DNA of 64,000 nt from an uncultured Draconibacterium sp. (GCF_963677575.1 NZ_OY782038.1:5105001-5169000), one strand, 5' to 3'. Positions 43,714-53,091 are shown, numbered from the stretch's first letter. The notes: generated by a model not told the origin, from the letters alone. Translations and numbers: made by a program.

Positions 43714-45592
43714 ATCCCAACTCACTTAATTCAAGCCAGCGCAATTCTTTTTCGTCAAGCAGGTTTTTTATTTTTTCCAACTCAAGCGATTTCTTGTAGA
43801 GTTCATCATGTGGGAGTTCGCCGGAATTCATAAGATTTTCCAGTTCCTCTTTTTGAAGTTCAAGCTCTGGAATTTCATTTTCAAGCTGCTCGAATTCCCG
43901 TTTTTCGTTATACGATAATTTCTTTTTCGTTTGAGCAGGTTTTGCTGAAGCTCTCGATTGTGCTTTTGCTTCGGCTTTCTTTTTTACTTCTACTTTTGCC
44001 TTTTGTAGCTCCTCTTCTTCCACTTTATTGCGGTAAACCGTATAATTGCCAGGGAAGTCACTAATCACTCCTTCGCCTTCGAAAACGAAAAGGTGGTCTA
44101 CAATTTTATCCATAAAAAAGCGGTCGTGCGAAACCACTACTACACAACCAGCAAACGACTGAAGATAATCTTCCAATACATTCAGTGTCATAATATCCAG
44201 GTCGTTTGTCGGCTCATCAAGGATCAGAAAATTGGGGTTTTGCATCAGCACCGTGCAAAGGTACAATCGGCGCTGTTCGCCACCGCTCAGCTTTTCAATG
44301 TAGTTGTATTGTGTTTCGGGTGGAAACAAAAAGCGAGTCAACATTTGTGTGGCACTCATTTTCGAGCCGTCTTCAAAGTGAATGAACTCGGCTATTTTCT
44401 GTACCGCTTCAATTACTTTCTCCTGCGGATCGAAAGCAATTCCTTCCTGGCGGTAGTAACCAAATTTAATCGTCTGACCGATTTCAATGGCGCCCGAATC
44501 AAGAGTTAGCGATTGGGTTAACAGGTTAAGGAAAGTAGATTTTCCCGTACCGTTCTTACCCACAATTCCCACTTTCTCGAAACGTTGAAATTTATACGAA
44601 AAATCTTCAATCAGCTTAACACCAGGGAAAGACTTGGAAACATGCTCCAACTCTACAATCTTTTTACCGAGTCGTGCTGATTTCACGTTCATTTCCACTT
44701 TGTCTTCGCGAATATTTTGCGTGGCTTTATCTTTTAAATCCTGAAACGCATCAATTCGGTATTTTGCTTTGTGGCTTCTTGCTTTTGGCATGCGGCGCAT
44801 CCACTCAATTTCGGTGCGCATCAGGTTTTTTGCTTTCGTAATGCTGGCCTGTTGCATGGCAATGCGTTCGTCGCGTTTTTCCAAAAAATACGAGTAATTG
44901 CCCTGGTAACGATAGATTTGATTATCCTCCATTTCGATGATCTCGTTACAAACACGATCCAAAAAATAGCGGTCGTGTGTTACCATTAACAAAGTAGATT
45001 TTGTTTTCTCAAGATAAGCTTCCAGCCATTCAATCATTTCCAGATCGAGGTGGTTGGTAGGCTCGTCAAGAATTACCAAATCGGGTTGGTTGATCAGCAC
45101 TTTTGCCAGTGCCAGTCGTTTTTGCTGTCCTCCGGAAAGCTCTGAAACTCTCTGCTCCAGGAAATTAATCTTCAGCTCTGTAAGGATCTGCTTAATTTCC
45201 ACTTCAACAGCCCAGGCATTTAGCTCGTCCATTTTGGCAGAAATTGCTGTAATCTCATCCTGTTTGTTGTGAGAAACAGCCAGCTCGAAAGCTTTTACCG
45301 TTTTTATCTTTTCGTTGTCGCTTTCAAAAACTTCTTCAATAACCGTGTTGCTCGGATTCAGATCAGGAATCTGCTCGAAATAGCCCATTTTTACGTCGTT
45401 GGTGAGTGTGATCACACCTTCGTCGGGCGAATCTTTTCCGGCAAGAAGATCAAGCAGGGTAGACTTTCCTGTTCCGTTCTTTGCAATGAGTGCAACTTTT
45501 GCTCCTTCAAAAACTGTAAAGGATATATCTTCGAATAGCATCAACTCTCCCCAACGTTTCGAGAGGTTTTCAGCTTGTAAAAATGGTTTCAT
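43712..45592 (-). CDS. ABC-F family ATPase, Uup-like
   Basis: A 626-residue soluble protein with two ABC domains. Each has Walker A (AKNGTGKST near 37-45 and GKNGTGKST near 345), signature (LSGGQQKRL and LSGGEQRRL) and Walker B (LVILDEPTNHLDL, FLILDEPTNDLDI). A charged linker lies between them, and a C-terminal coiled coil (about 530-620) follows, as in Uup. ABC-F proteins act on the ribosome and have no membrane partner. Subfamily assignment rests on length and the C-terminal domain. It starts 3 bases after the serine hydrolase gene. Confidence 0.93.
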   Translation of the reverse strand: MKPFLQAENLSKRWGELMLFEDISFTVFEGAKVALIAKNGTGKSTLLDLLAGKDSPDEGVITLTNDVKMGYFEQIPDLNPSNTVIEEVFESDNEKIKTVKAFELAVSHNKQDEITAISAKMDELNAWAVEVEIKQILTELKINFLEQRVSELSGGQQKRLALAKVLINQPDLVILDEPTNHLDLEMIEWLEAYLEKTKSTLLMVTHDRYFLDRVCNEIIEMEDNQIYRYQGNYSYFLEKRDERIAMQQASITKAKNLMRTEIEWMRRMPKARSHKAKYRIDAFQDLKDKATQNIREDKVEMNVKSARLGKKIVELEHVSKSFPGVKLIEDFSYKFQRFEKVGIVGKNGTGKSTFLNLLTQSLTLDSGAIEIGQTIKFGYYRQEGIAFDPQEKVIEAVQKIAEFIHFEDGSKMSATQMLTRFLFPPETQYNYIEKLSGGEQRRLYLCTVLMQNPNFLILDEPTNDLDIMTLNVLEDYLQSFAGCVVVVSHDRFFMDKIVDHLFVFEGEGVISDFPGNYTVYRNKVEEEELQKAKVEVKKKAEAKAQSRASAKPAQTKKKLSYNEKREFEQLENEIPELELQKEELENLMNSGELPHDELYKKSLELEKIKNLLDEKELRWLELSELG

Positions 45593-45595
45593 GAT

Positions 45596-46861
45596 TTACG
45601 ATTTGTTTTGCGAAGAATCGTCTTTTTGTTCTTCTTGTAAGGCCACGCTGTCTTTGTAATCAAACAACATATTCAGGAAAGTAGGAATATTTTTGGCCGT
45701 GGCACTGTTTGGCGAATTACTCAAAATTGCAATGCCAATATCTTCCTGATCGCAAAGGGCAATTTCTGCTTTGTAGCCCAAAACATATCCGCCGTGATAG
45801 GCAATTTCGCGACCTTTGTAATCAACGATTCGCCAGCCGATACCATAACGTTTTGATTTTACATCGCGGCCCCAGCTTCTGAAATAGGTGCGTTTTAACG
45901 GCGAATTTACCTGTGGAGTAAAAACAGTTTGACGTGCTTTTGTGTCGAATAGCTCCGAATTATCATCGGTTAAAGTGCACAGAAAATGACCAAGATCTGA
46001 AATGCTGGCATTAACACCGGCGGCCGGAGCTGTGGTGTAATAGCGGTCGTTTAAACGCATCGGGCTGTAACGATTGTGCCCGCGATTGTAATGTGGATAT
46101 GCTTTGTTATTGTTGTTTTTAAAATCTTCAAAATTCACCGAAGCATCAGCCATTCCAAACGGTTGGAATAACTTTTCTTTTATCACAGATTCGAAAGTCT
46201 GGTGTGTTTTTGCACAGGTAATCGGATCGTAAATGCTGTAAACCACATTTTGGTATCCATAAAGTTGCCCGGGAGCAGCGGTAAGATCAACCTGGTCTAA
46301 TCGCTCGATAATCTGTTCCAGCGGCACTTTGTCCTCTACCATAAGATCGTAAGCGTGTGGAATCAAGCCGGAAGTGTGGCTCAGTAAATGCCGAACGGTA
46401 AGCTGATTCGTGTATTCCGGATTTTTTAGTTTGAAATTGGGGAGATAGTCAACAATGCGGTCGTCGAGTTTTACAATATTTTTTTCATCAAGAATTCCTG
46501 CTAAAACTCCGGTTACTGATTTTGAAACCGAAGCCAGGCGAAAAACAGTATTTTCGTTTACCGGATTTTTCTCACCGGCTTTTCGAACGCCAAAACATCG
46601 CACCAGCGCAATTTTTCCTTTGTAGGTAATTACTACTGCGGCTCCAACAGTACCCGATTCCTTTAAGTTTTTTTCCAGTAAACTATCGAAACGTGTAACT
46701 GTATTTTCAATTTCAACAACGGGATTATACTCGGGCTCAACAATAGCAACCTTCTGTGGAACTTGCGCTTCTGCCTTTTCTGTTCCTACGAACGACTGTA
46801 ATTTGAAAGCCAGAATTGCCAACCCAACTACCACCACAGCAACATAAATTCTTCTCTTCAA
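45596..46861 (-). CDS. Serine hydrolase of the class C beta-lactamase/PBP4* family
   Basis: A 421-residue exported protein with an N-terminal membrane anchor (about 5-20). SxxK motif SVSK (Ser111, Lys114), YxN motif YQN near 205, and a late HGG (AYHGGYVLGYKAEIAL near 365) define the beta-lactamase/penicillin-binding fold. Full-size members of this group are peptidases or esterases rather than antibiotic lactamases in most cases. It has a minus-strand -7 box at 46888 and is followed 3 bases later by the ABC-F gene, so the two are likely one operon. Confidence 0.9.
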   Translation of the reverse strand: MKRRIYVAVVVVGLAILAFKLQSFVGTEKAEAQVPQKVAIVEPEYNPVVEIENTVTRFDSLLEKNLKESGTVGAAVVITYKGKIALVRCFGVRKAGEKNPVNENTVFRLASVSKSVTGVLAGILDEKNIVKLDDRIVDYLPNFKLKNPEYTNQLTVRHLLSHTSGLIPHAYDLMVEDKVPLEQIIERLDQVDLTAAPGQLYGYQNVVYSIYDPITCAKTHQTFESVIKEKLFQPFGMADASVNFEDFKNNNNKAYPHYNRGHNRYSPMRLNDRYYTTAPAAGVNASISDLGHFLCTLTDDNSELFDTKARQTVFTPQVNSPLKRTYFRSWGRDVKSKRYGIGWRIVDYKGREIAYHGGYVLGYKAEIALCDQEDIGIAILSNSPNSATAKNIPTFLNMLFDYKDSVALQEEQKDDSSQNKS

Positions 46862-46887
46862 AACGATTCCTCCTTCACAATTTCAAA

Positions 46888-46895
46888 CAAAAATA
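46888..46895 (-). promoter_or_regulatory. -7 promoter box for the serine hydrolase operon
   Basis: Minus strand TATTTTTG (plus CAAAAATA), 27 bases before the start codon at 46861. Confidence 0.6.
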
Positions 46896-46981
46896 AAATT
46901 TATCTGCTTGATTTTTAGGTGAAGCCGATTTTTCTGGACATTTTTTATTCACGATTTGATATTAATAACCTGTTAGATTGA

Positions 46982-47007
46982 AAAAAGCCGGGATGAACCG
47001 GCTTTTT
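46982..47007. terminator. Terminator-like hairpin in a divergent promoter region
   Basis: AAAAAGCCGG at 46982-46991 pairs with CCGGCTTTTT at 46998-47007, flanked by A- and T-runs, so it works in both directions. It lies between two divergent genes, where no gene ends, so what it terminates is unclear. Confidence 0.8.
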
Positions 47008-47129
47008 ATTTTGCTGTTTAATTATTACTTAAAATCATTTCGTAAAAGGGGAGAAATGATGCTTAAGCATTTGTAATATATGACTGCGTTTTATCAATTC
47101 TGTTACACCTTAAGTGCAAAAAAATCGCT

Positions 47130-47137
47130 TATTTTTG
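47130..47137 (+). promoter_or_regulatory. -7 promoter box for nth
   Basis: TATTTTTG, exact TAnnTTTG match, 15 bases before the ATG, implying a very short leader. Confidence 0.6.
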
Positions 47138-47151
47138 AAAAAAATTAAAAA

Positions 47152-47796
47152 ATGAGAAAGAAAGAACTCTTTGAATACATCATAGACTATTTTGAAAAAT
47201 CAATGCCAATTGCTGAAACAGAGCTCGATTACGGAAATCCGTTTGAGTTAATTGTTGCTGTGGTTTTATCGGCTCAATGCACCGATAAACGGGTAAATAA
47301 AATTACTCCTGAATTGCTGAAACGTTTTCCAACACCATATAAAATGGCAGAGGTGGAGCCGGCAGAAGTTTTCGATTATATAAGAAGTTGCTCGTATCCG
47401 AATAATAAAGCCAAACATCTGGTTGGGATGGCGCAAAAGCTTATTGAATTATTTGATGGAGAAGTTCCGAGTGATGTTGATGACCTGCAAAAATTACCCG
47501 GTGTTGGCCGTAAAACGGCCAATGTTATTGCCTCGGTAGTTTATAATAAACCGGCGCTGGCCGTTGATACCCATGTTTTTAGAGTTGCTGCTCGTATTGG
47601 ATTAAGTACAAATGCAAAAACGCCTTTGGCAACCGAGCAGCAGTTAATGAAATACATTCCTGAAGAATTGGTGCCAAAAGCACATCACTGGCTGATTTTG
47701 CACGGACGTTACACGTGCCTGGCACGCAAACCCAAATGCGAGAAATGCGGATTGACAGAAGTTTGTAAGTTTTATAAAAAGGAAGTACAGAAATAA
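47152..47796 (+). CDS. nth: Endonuclease III
   Basis: A 214-residue DNA glycosylase/AP lyase removing oxidised pyrimidines. Helix-hairpin-helix LPGVGRKTANV holds the catalytic lysine (121); VDTHVFRV holds the aspartate (139). The C-terminus has the four-cysteine [4Fe-4S] loop: CLARKPKCEKCGLTEVC plus its spacing. LSAQCTDKRVN is also typical. Full length, its own promoter, and convergent with the decarboxylase gene 25 bases away. Confidence 0.97.
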   Translation: MRKKELFEYIIDYFEKSMPIAETELDYGNPFELIVAVVLSAQCTDKRVNKITPELLKRFPTPYKMAEVEPAEVFDYIRSCSYPNNKAKHLVGMAQKLIELFDGEVPSDVDDLQKLPGVGRKTANVIASVVYNKPALAVDTHVFRVAARIGLSTNAKTPLATEQQLMKYIPEELVPKAHHWLILHGRYTCLARKPKCEKCGLTEVCKFYKKEVQK

Positions 47797-47821
47797 TTTC
47801 TGAATCCTTTGCTCCATTTTT

Positions 47822-49264
47822 TTATTTGGTTGATTCTAATTCATTGGCAGTTTCCTGAATTATTTCCCAGGCTTGCTTTACGTGCTTCTCTTCAATGTGG
47901 GTTTGCCCGATATTCATACGAAGCACAACCTGGCCATTTAGTTTGGTGTGTGTGAAAAAGATTTTTCCGGATTCGTTGATGGTATTCATTAGTTTTAGGT
48001 TAAAAGCATCGTCTGATTTGTGGCGGAAACAAACCAGGTTCATCGTTGTTGGAACAAACACTTCAAAATCTTCTGAAGCTTTTACGCGATTCTCAAATTC
48101 TTTGGCCAGACGCACATGTTCGCGAATAAGATACTGAAGTCCTTCAACGCCGTAGTGACGAATTACAAACCAAAGTTTTAGCGCTCTGAAACGTCGCCCC
48201 AGTTGAATGTGCCAGTCACGGTAATCAAACACTTCTCCGGATTCGGTGGCTTTGTTTCGTAAATACTCCGGCAGAATGGAAAATGTATTGATGAGTTCGT
48301 GTCGATTGGCTACCCAAAAAACGTTACAGTCGAAATTGGTAAACATCCATTTGTGTGGATTAAAACTGTAACTGTCGGCCAATTCAACGCCATTGGCTAA
48401 ATATCTGAATTCAGGACAAAGCATGGCTGTTCCTAATGAGGCGGCATCAATATGAAACCAGCATTTCTCTTGTTTACAGATTCTTCCAATTTCGGGTAGT
48501 GGATCGATTGCAGTTGATGAAGTTGTGCCAATGGTTCCGCAAACAAAAAATGGAATTAATCCTTTAGTGCGGTCTTGTTGTATTTGTTTTTCGAGCAAGT
48601 CTGTTCGCATCGAACAGTTTTCGTCTGCATCAATTAATCGCAAGTTGGCACGGCCGATTCCCGTAATTTTAATTCCTTTTTCAACAGAAGAGTGCGTTTG
48701 TGAAGAGACATACGCTACTAACTTTTTTTTCAGCCCGTCTTCGTTGGTTTTAAAATCCGTAACTCTTTCCCTTGCTGCAATTATTGCCGTTAGGGCGGCT
48801 GTTGATGCTGTATCTTGAATAACGCCGCCACCCGACGACGTTGACCGGAATTGTTCGGGCATGTCCATCATATCTGCCAGCCAGTCGAGGACTCTTGTTT
48901 CAACTTCGGTAGCAGCCGGACTGGTTGCCCATAACATTCCCTGCACGCCAAGTCCCGAGGAAACTAAATCTCCTAAAATTGAGGGAAAAGAAGTGTTGGC
49001 ATTAAAATAGGCGAAAAAGTTGGGCGACTGCCAGTGCGTAATTCCCGGCATAATTTTTTCATCCAGGTCTTTAATCATTTCATCGATGCTTTCACCTTGT
49101 TGAGGTGCAGCATCAGGTAAAGAATTAATTATGTCGCCGGGTTTTACCTGCGAAAGAACAGGATAATCTTCTATCTGTTCGTAATAATCAGCAATCCAGT
49201 CGATTATTTTTTTGCCTTCTTTCCGGAACTGTTCCGGGCTCATATGAACGTTTTTCTTTTCCAA
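47822..49264 (-). CDS. PLP-dependent aromatic L-amino-acid decarboxylase-like protein
   Basis: A 480-residue group II decarboxylase. PLP lysine 305 lies in NPHKWMFTNFDC, Asp273 in WFHIDAASLG binds the pyridine nitrogen, and His191 in SSQTHSSVEKG stacks on the ring. HWQSPNFFAYFNANTSFPSILGD is the substrate-site signature of aromatic L-amino-acid (DOPA/Trp/Tyr) decarboxylases. It would yield tyramine, tryptamine or phenylethylamine plus CO2; some relatives are aldehyde synthases. No amino-acid antiporter is adjacent, so an acid-resistance role has no support here. Confidence 0.92.
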   Translation of the reverse strand: MEKKNVHMSPEQFRKEGKKIIDWIADYYEQIEDYPVLSQVKPGDIINSLPDAAPQQGESIDEMIKDLDEKIMPGITHWQSPNFFAYFNANTSFPSILGDLVSSGLGVQGMLWATSPAATEVETRVLDWLADMMDMPEQFRSTSSGGGVIQDTASTAALTAIIAARERVTDFKTNEDGLKKKLVAYVSSQTHSSVEKGIKITGIGRANLRLIDADENCSMRTDLLEKQIQQDRTKGLIPFFVCGTIGTTSSTAIDPLPEIGRICKQEKCWFHIDAASLGTAMLCPEFRYLANGVELADSYSFNPHKWMFTNFDCNVFWVANRHELINTFSILPEYLRNKATESGEVFDYRDWHIQLGRRFRALKLWFVIRHYGVEGLQYLIREHVRLAKEFENRVKASEDFEVFVPTTMNLVCFRHKSDDAFNLKLMNTINESGKIFFTHTKLNGQVVLRMNIGQTHIEEKHVKQAWEIIQETANELESTK

Positions 49265-49314
49265 TTTTTTGTGGTTTAGATTTTTAAAATGACTTTCGTG
49301 AAAAGGGATAACTA

Positions 49315-49602
49315 TTAATACCTGACTTCAAAGTCGGTGTATGTTTCTATTACCTGAAGTTCGGCGTGGTGAACGCTTTTTACCAGAGAAAGGGGAGGCC
49401 CAACCCAAAGGTAATCGACCAGCGTTTTTACGGCCGGTTCGCTTCCTTGTGCCAGAACCATCACTCCACCATCGACCGTATTTCGCACCCAACCAGTAAC
49501 ATTTAGTAGTTTGGCCTGTTGCTGCACGTAGTAACGAAAACCAACTCCCTGAACCCGACCGGTAACTCTTATTTCGTATTGAAACGTAATTCCGTTATTC
49601 AT
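49315..49602 (-). CDS. acyP: Acylphosphatase
   Basis: A 95-residue enzyme hydrolysing acyl phosphates. Starting at the ATG at 49602 gives normal length; a longer frame to 49644 adds 14 residues unlike the family. Catalytic arginine in VTGRVQGVGFRYYVQ and asparagine in GWVRNTVDGGVMV are both present, and it ends TDFEVRY as usual. It stands between a decarboxylase and a gene-free stretch. Confidence 0.95.
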   Translation of the reverse strand: MNNGITFQYEIRVTGRVQGVGFRYYVQQQAKLLNVTGWVRNTVDGGVMVLAQGSEPAVKTLVDYLWVGPPLSLVKSVHHAELQVIETYTDFEVRY

Positions 49603-49963
49603 ATGTCGTAAAAATAATAAGAAAGAGCGTGAACAGAAATACACGGAGGAACATTTTATTTTCTTCCCTGGTATTGCAGACCGAAAAGTCTGGTGTGCGG
49701 ATAGAAATTTCCGATAAGTTCTATTTTTGTAATGAATTTCTTTCCAGGAGTGAGCGCATTCATGTTAGCGATAGCAAAAAGCCGACAAAAAACTTTCATC
49801 ACTTCCAAATTTTTAGAAATTGTCTGTCTAATAGCCAAAAACTCCTCGTTAGTTTTCAGGTCATCCTTTTAAAAAGTGAGAATCTTCTCAAAAAAAGGGA
49901 GCCGATTCCTTAAAAAAACGAGGATAATGAATGTTTTTACTGGCCGGCTTATGTAAACAGTGC
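49603..49963. other. Gene-free stretch of about 360 bp
   Basis: I see no credible gene. Frames on both strands are short, without signal peptide or family pattern. AT-rich with runs of A near its end. Both neighbours are on the minus strand, so it should contain the acylphosphatase promoter, but no exact -7 box was found. Confidence 0.5.
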
Positions 49964-50320
49964 TTAATTTTTAAAAGCTTCTACATTTTCCGGTTGTACC
50001 AGTGCCCAAATTGAATAAACACCAATACCTGTTCCAATGGGGAAACTAAACAGATTCAGCACTGAAATAATAAGTGTGAGAATACGTGCCCATTCTTTTC
50101 GTTTGAATAAACCTATTCCGGCGAGTATTCCCGGCAAGCTCACGATAAGTGCAATAATCATAATTACGTTGGCGATGATTGAAAGTACAAATTCGGCGTC
50201 TTGATCATCAGCAAAATCGCCGATTACGTGAAACAGTGCAAAAATGGCTCCGGCTATGATTAGCCCTAGAATGCTGTAGACGATTTGTAGTGTTGCAACT
50301 ACATTAATGTGTTTTTCCAT
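49964..50320 (-). CDS. Four-helix membrane protein of unknown function
   Basis: I start at 50320 (MEKHINVVATLQIVYSILG), since the extra eight residues from 50344 are not hydrophobic and sit behind another methionine. The 118-residue protein has four predicted membrane helices, the loop GDFADDQDAEF between the first two, and a short LFKRKEWARILTLIISVLNLFSFPIGTGIG region. Similar small membrane proteins occur widely in Bacteroidota with no assigned role. It is divergent from the small protein at 50484. Confidence 0.72.
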   Translation of the reverse strand: MEKHINVVATLQIVYSILGLIIAGAIFALFHVIGDFADDQDAEFVLSIIANVIMIIALIVSLPGILAGIGLFKRKEWARILTLIISVLNLFSFPIGTGIGVYSIWALVQPENVEAFKN

Positions 50321-50447
50321 GACTTGTTTGTTTTTTGTTATCATGAATTTACAAAATAGACTTGTGAAGTGGTGAAACTTTTAGATGAACGGCAACAATT
50401 TGCCGTTAAATTAGTTATTTAGATAGGGTTAGTTAATGAGAAAACTT

Positions 50448-50455
50448 TAATTTTG
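50448..50455 (+). promoter_or_regulatory. -7 promoter box for the small membrane protein
   Basis: TAATTTTG matches TAnnTTTG, 29 bases before the start codon at 50484. Confidence 0.6.
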
Positions 50456-50483
50456 CAACGCAAAGTTTCAAAGCGATTACGAT

Positions 50484-50732
50484 ATGGAAATTTTAAAAGT
50501 AGTTTTATTGGCAGTTGCCTTGCTGGGCATAGGAATGTTGGGAATGGCGATGAGGATTGTTTTTCTTAAAGGAGGAAAATTCCCGAATACGCACGTTGGA
50601 GGAAACTCACATTTAAAGAAAAACGGTGTTTATTGTGCAACCACGCAAGATAAGATTGCACAGCGCGACGCCCGAAAAGAGTTGCAATTCAAAAAACTGA
50701 ATTTGATAACAGATACAGAAGCCGGTAAATAA
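50484..50732 (+). CDS. Small membrane-anchored protein of a conserved Bacteroidota family
   Basis: An 82-residue protein: one N-terminal helix (about 4-28, VVLLAVALLGIGMLGMAMRIVF) and a conserved tail GGKFPNTHVGGNSHLKKNGVYCATTQD with a single cysteine. I recall short Bacteroidota proteins with this tail and no assigned function, often near ApbE or Na+-NQR genes; here it is convergent with apbE. The invariant-looking His and Cys could bind a metal or cofactor (speculation). Its terminator overlaps the stop codon. Confidence 0.75.
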   Translation: MEILKVVLLAVALLGIGMLGMAMRIVFLKGGKFPNTHVGGNSHLKKNGVYCATTQDKIAQRDARKELQFKKLNLITDTEAGK

Positions 50733-50743
50733 CCGGCTTTTTT
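50719..50743 (+). terminator. Terminator overlapping the small protein's stop codon
   Basis: AAGCCGGT at 50719-50726 pairs with ACCGGCTT at 50732-50739, T-run after it. The left arm codes for the last residues of the protein. Confidence 0.8.
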
Positions 50744-50756
50744 ATTCAGTGAGACC

Positions 50757-50826
50757 CAGATTACAGGAGAGAAACGAACTGTAATCTGATAGTCGAACTA
50801 ATCCCGATAGCGGAGCGTATCAGGAT
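50757..50826. repeat. Two palindromes between convergent genes
   Basis: CAGATTACAG/CTGTAATCTG (50757-50788, perfect 10 bp) is followed by ATCCCGATA/TATCAGGAT (50801-50826, one mismatch). The second resembles the CCCGAT palindrome at 15761 and short CCGATA-type palindromes common in Bacteroidota. Confidence 0.5.
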
Positions 50827-50905
50827 AAATGAGTTAATACTCCGATGCTTGATCGTTTTTAACTAAATTCCATATTGATACTTCGTTAGCTTGTTACGAG
50901 GTTGT

Positions 50906-51901
50906 TCATTTTCTGAGCATTTCTCCAAAACCTTCCGACATATAAACCTGATTTTCACCATTGTCGTCAGCATAAATAAAATAGATTTCCATTCCCGGTA
51001 TCTGGCGTGCAATTTCAATACCTACATCTTTTCCAAGCACCATAAAAGCGGTGGCAAAAGCATCGGCGGTCATACAATCGTTGGCAACAACCGAAGCGCT
51101 TAACAAACTGTGTTGTACCGGGTAGCCTGAAATCGGATCGATGGTGTGCGCATATTTTTTACCGTCTTCTTCGTAAAAGTTCAGGTAATTCCCTGATGTT
51201 GCCATAGCACGGTTTTCAAGCATTAATGCTGCGCTTAATTCATTCTCGAATGGATTTTCGATAGGTTCGCGAATCCCAATTGTCCAAACTTTACTTTTAT
51301 CATTCACTCCTTTCGCTACAACTTCACCGCCAATATCAACCATATAGTTTAGGCAGCCTTTCTTTTGCAGAAATTTACCGATCAAATCGCAGGTATACCC
51401 TTTTGCAATGGCGCTCATATTTATTGTCATGTGCGGATTCTCTTTTACGACTTTGTCATTTTCGAGGCGGATCTTTTTATAGCCACAAATTTGTTTTAAC
51501 GAATCAACTTTTTCATCTGTCATTTTTTGTCGGTCTTCAGGTCCAAATCCCCACGCGTTAATCAGCGGGCCGGCCGTAATATCAAAAGCACCATTTGTAA
51601 TTTTTGCAATTTCCTCAGCTTTTAAGAAGCTGGTTACAAATTCCGGTTCAAGCTCAACAGGAGCGTTGTTATTTACTTTCGTAATAGTAGCCTCTTTGTC
51701 GTAATGCGAAAAAATGTGCGACAAGCGTTGCAGTTCTTCATCAATAGCAGTTTGCAGATCTTCGCCGTTTGGGCTTTCGTATTTAATATTGTAGTAGGTG
51801 CCGTAAATTGTTCCGTTATTGGCAATGTATTTCGATGTGCCTGTATTACAGGCTTGAAGAATAAGGATTAATCCAATAAGGAGAAGTATTCGCTGATTCA
51901 T
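50906..51901 (-). CDS. apbE: FAD:protein FMN transferase
   Basis: A 331-residue lipoprotein (LQAC, Cys about 18). ApbE transfers FMN from FAD to a threonine of target proteins such as NqrB, NqrC or RnfG/D. Visible: FSHYDKEATITKVN, DITAGPLINAWGF, NMSAIAKGYTCDLIG, YMVDIGGEVVAKG, HTIDPISGYPVQHS with the conserved active-site block, and DAFATAFMVLG. No nqr or rnf genes are within view. Normal length for the family. Confidence 0.95.
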   Translation of the reverse strand: MNQRILLLIGLILILQACNTGTSKYIANNGTIYGTYYNIKYESPNGEDLQTAIDEELQRLSHIFSHYDKEATITKVNNNAPVELEPEFVTSFLKAEEIAKITNGAFDITAGPLINAWGFGPEDRQKMTDEKVDSLKQICGYKKIRLENDKVVKENPHMTINMSAIAKGYTCDLIGKFLQKKGCLNYMVDIGGEVVAKGVNDKSKVWTIGIREPIENPFENELSAALMLENRAMATSGNYLNFYEEDGKKYAHTIDPISGYPVQHSLLSASVVANDCMTADAFATAFMVLGKDVGIEIARQIPGMEIYFIYADDNGENQVYMSEGFGEMLRK

Positions 51902-51997
51902 TTTTATGCATTTGAATTTGCTGCGAATTTAGAAAATTTATGCGCAAAGGGTGGTGTTAAGGGAGGGAAACTACAGAAGTTTTAAGGAAGTTGCTGG

Positions 51998-52441
51998 TTA
52001 TCGCTCAGTTATAGAATTAATCAAACGGTTAAGTTTTTTTCTTAGATCGATCAATTCTTCAACCGAGATTTTGTCGGTGTCGAGTCGGGCGGCCAGCTTT
52101 CCCGGTATTTCCGCTGCTTGATTGCGTAACTTGTGGCCTTTGTCTGTCAGGCTAACCGTTACTTTTCGTTCATCCTCTTCCGAGCGTGTTCGTTTTACAA
52201 TTCCCTGCACTTCCATTCGTTTTAAAAGTGGAGTAATGGTGTTGGTGTTCAGGATCAGTCTTTTGGCAATTGTATTTACGGGCATGGAATCGTGTTCCCA
52301 AAGTACCATTAAAACCAGGTATTGCGGGTAAGTAATTCCCAGTTCATCAAGCATTGGCTGATACGTGCGCGTTATCAAACGCGAAGCTGCATAAATAGGG
52401 AAACAAAGCTGGTTACTGAGTTTTAAATGTTCGAACTCCAT
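51998..52441 (-). CDS. MarR family transcriptional regulator
   Basis: A 147-residue winged-helix regulator: YLVLMVLWEHDSMPVNTIAKRLILNTNTITPLLKRMEVQGIVKRTRSEEDERKVTVSLTDKG is the MarR DNA-binding region with its wing. LCFPIYAASRLITRTYQPML at the N-terminus resembles OhrR-type proteins, and a cysteine at about 13 precedes FPIYA where the peroxide-sensing cysteine of OhrR lies (family knowledge). It follows a glutathione peroxidase gene by about 100 bases, so peroxide control of that operon is likely. Confidence 0.92.
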   Translation of the reverse strand: MEFEHLKLSNQLCFPIYAASRLITRTYQPMLDELGITYPQYLVLMVLWEHDSMPVNTIAKRLILNTNTITPLLKRMEVQGIVKRTRSEEDERKVTVSLTDKGHKLRNQAAEIPGKLAARLDTDKISVEELIDLRKKLNRLINSITER

Positions 52442-52539
52442 GTTGACTATAATTTTGTGTAAATATAAAAAATGAAGTCGCTGCAGCGTTTCAACAGCGG
52501 CTTCATTTATAGCGATTAATTCTCGCTATTTTTCTTCAT

Positions 52540-53025
52540 TTAATTCTGCAAAAGTTTTGCGATGTGCCCTTCCAGTTTTTCCGGTTTTGTGGTTGGGGCA
52601 AATCGTTTTACCGGATTTCCTTCGGCATCGATCAGAATTTTCGTAAAATTCCATTTGATCTTACTGCCAAAAGTTCCACCCAGTTCTTTTTTCAGGTATT
52701 TGTAAATGGGGTGTGCATTTTCTCCGTTTACATCTATTTTTGAGAACATGGGGAAAGTCACCCCGTAGTTAAGCAGGCAGCCTTCAGCAATTGATTTTTC
52801 ATCTCCCGGTTCTTGGTTCGCAAACTGGTTGCACGGAAATCCAAGAATCACTAATCCTTTGTCTTTGTAATCTTTGTACAGTTTTTCCAGCCCTTCAAAC
52901 TGCGGTGTTAATCCACATTTACTGGCGGTGTTCACTACTAAAATAGTTTTCCCTTTGTAACTGTCCATGGCAACTTCTTTGCCCTGCAAATTTGTTGCTT
53001 TAAATTGATAAAAATTGTTTTCCAT
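52540..53025 (-). CDS. Glutathione peroxidase-family thiol peroxidase
   Basis: A 161-residue thioredoxin-fold peroxidase. The peroxidatic cysteine 37 lies in [11 protein letters not shown], Gln71 in [12 protein letters not shown] and Trp125 in WNFTKILID complete the catalytic set. Bacterial members generally use thioredoxin rather than glutathione. It is transcribed with the MarR-type regulator, and a 24-bp perfect palindrome sits 67 bases upstream, so it is probably repressed until peroxide is present. Confidence 0.95.
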   Translation of the reverse strand: MENNFYQFKATNLQGKEVAMDSYKGKTILVVNTASKCGLTPQFEGLEKLYKDYKDKGLVILGFPCNQFANQEPGDEKSIAEGCLLNYGVTFPMFSKIDVNGENAHPIYKYLKKELGGTFGSKIKWNFTKILIDAEGNPVKRFAPTTKPEKLEGHIAKLLQN

Positions 53026-53091
53026 TATTTAATTGTCTCCTTATTTGTTTTTTATAAAAACATCGCACACGATATAAATGTAGAAATAATG

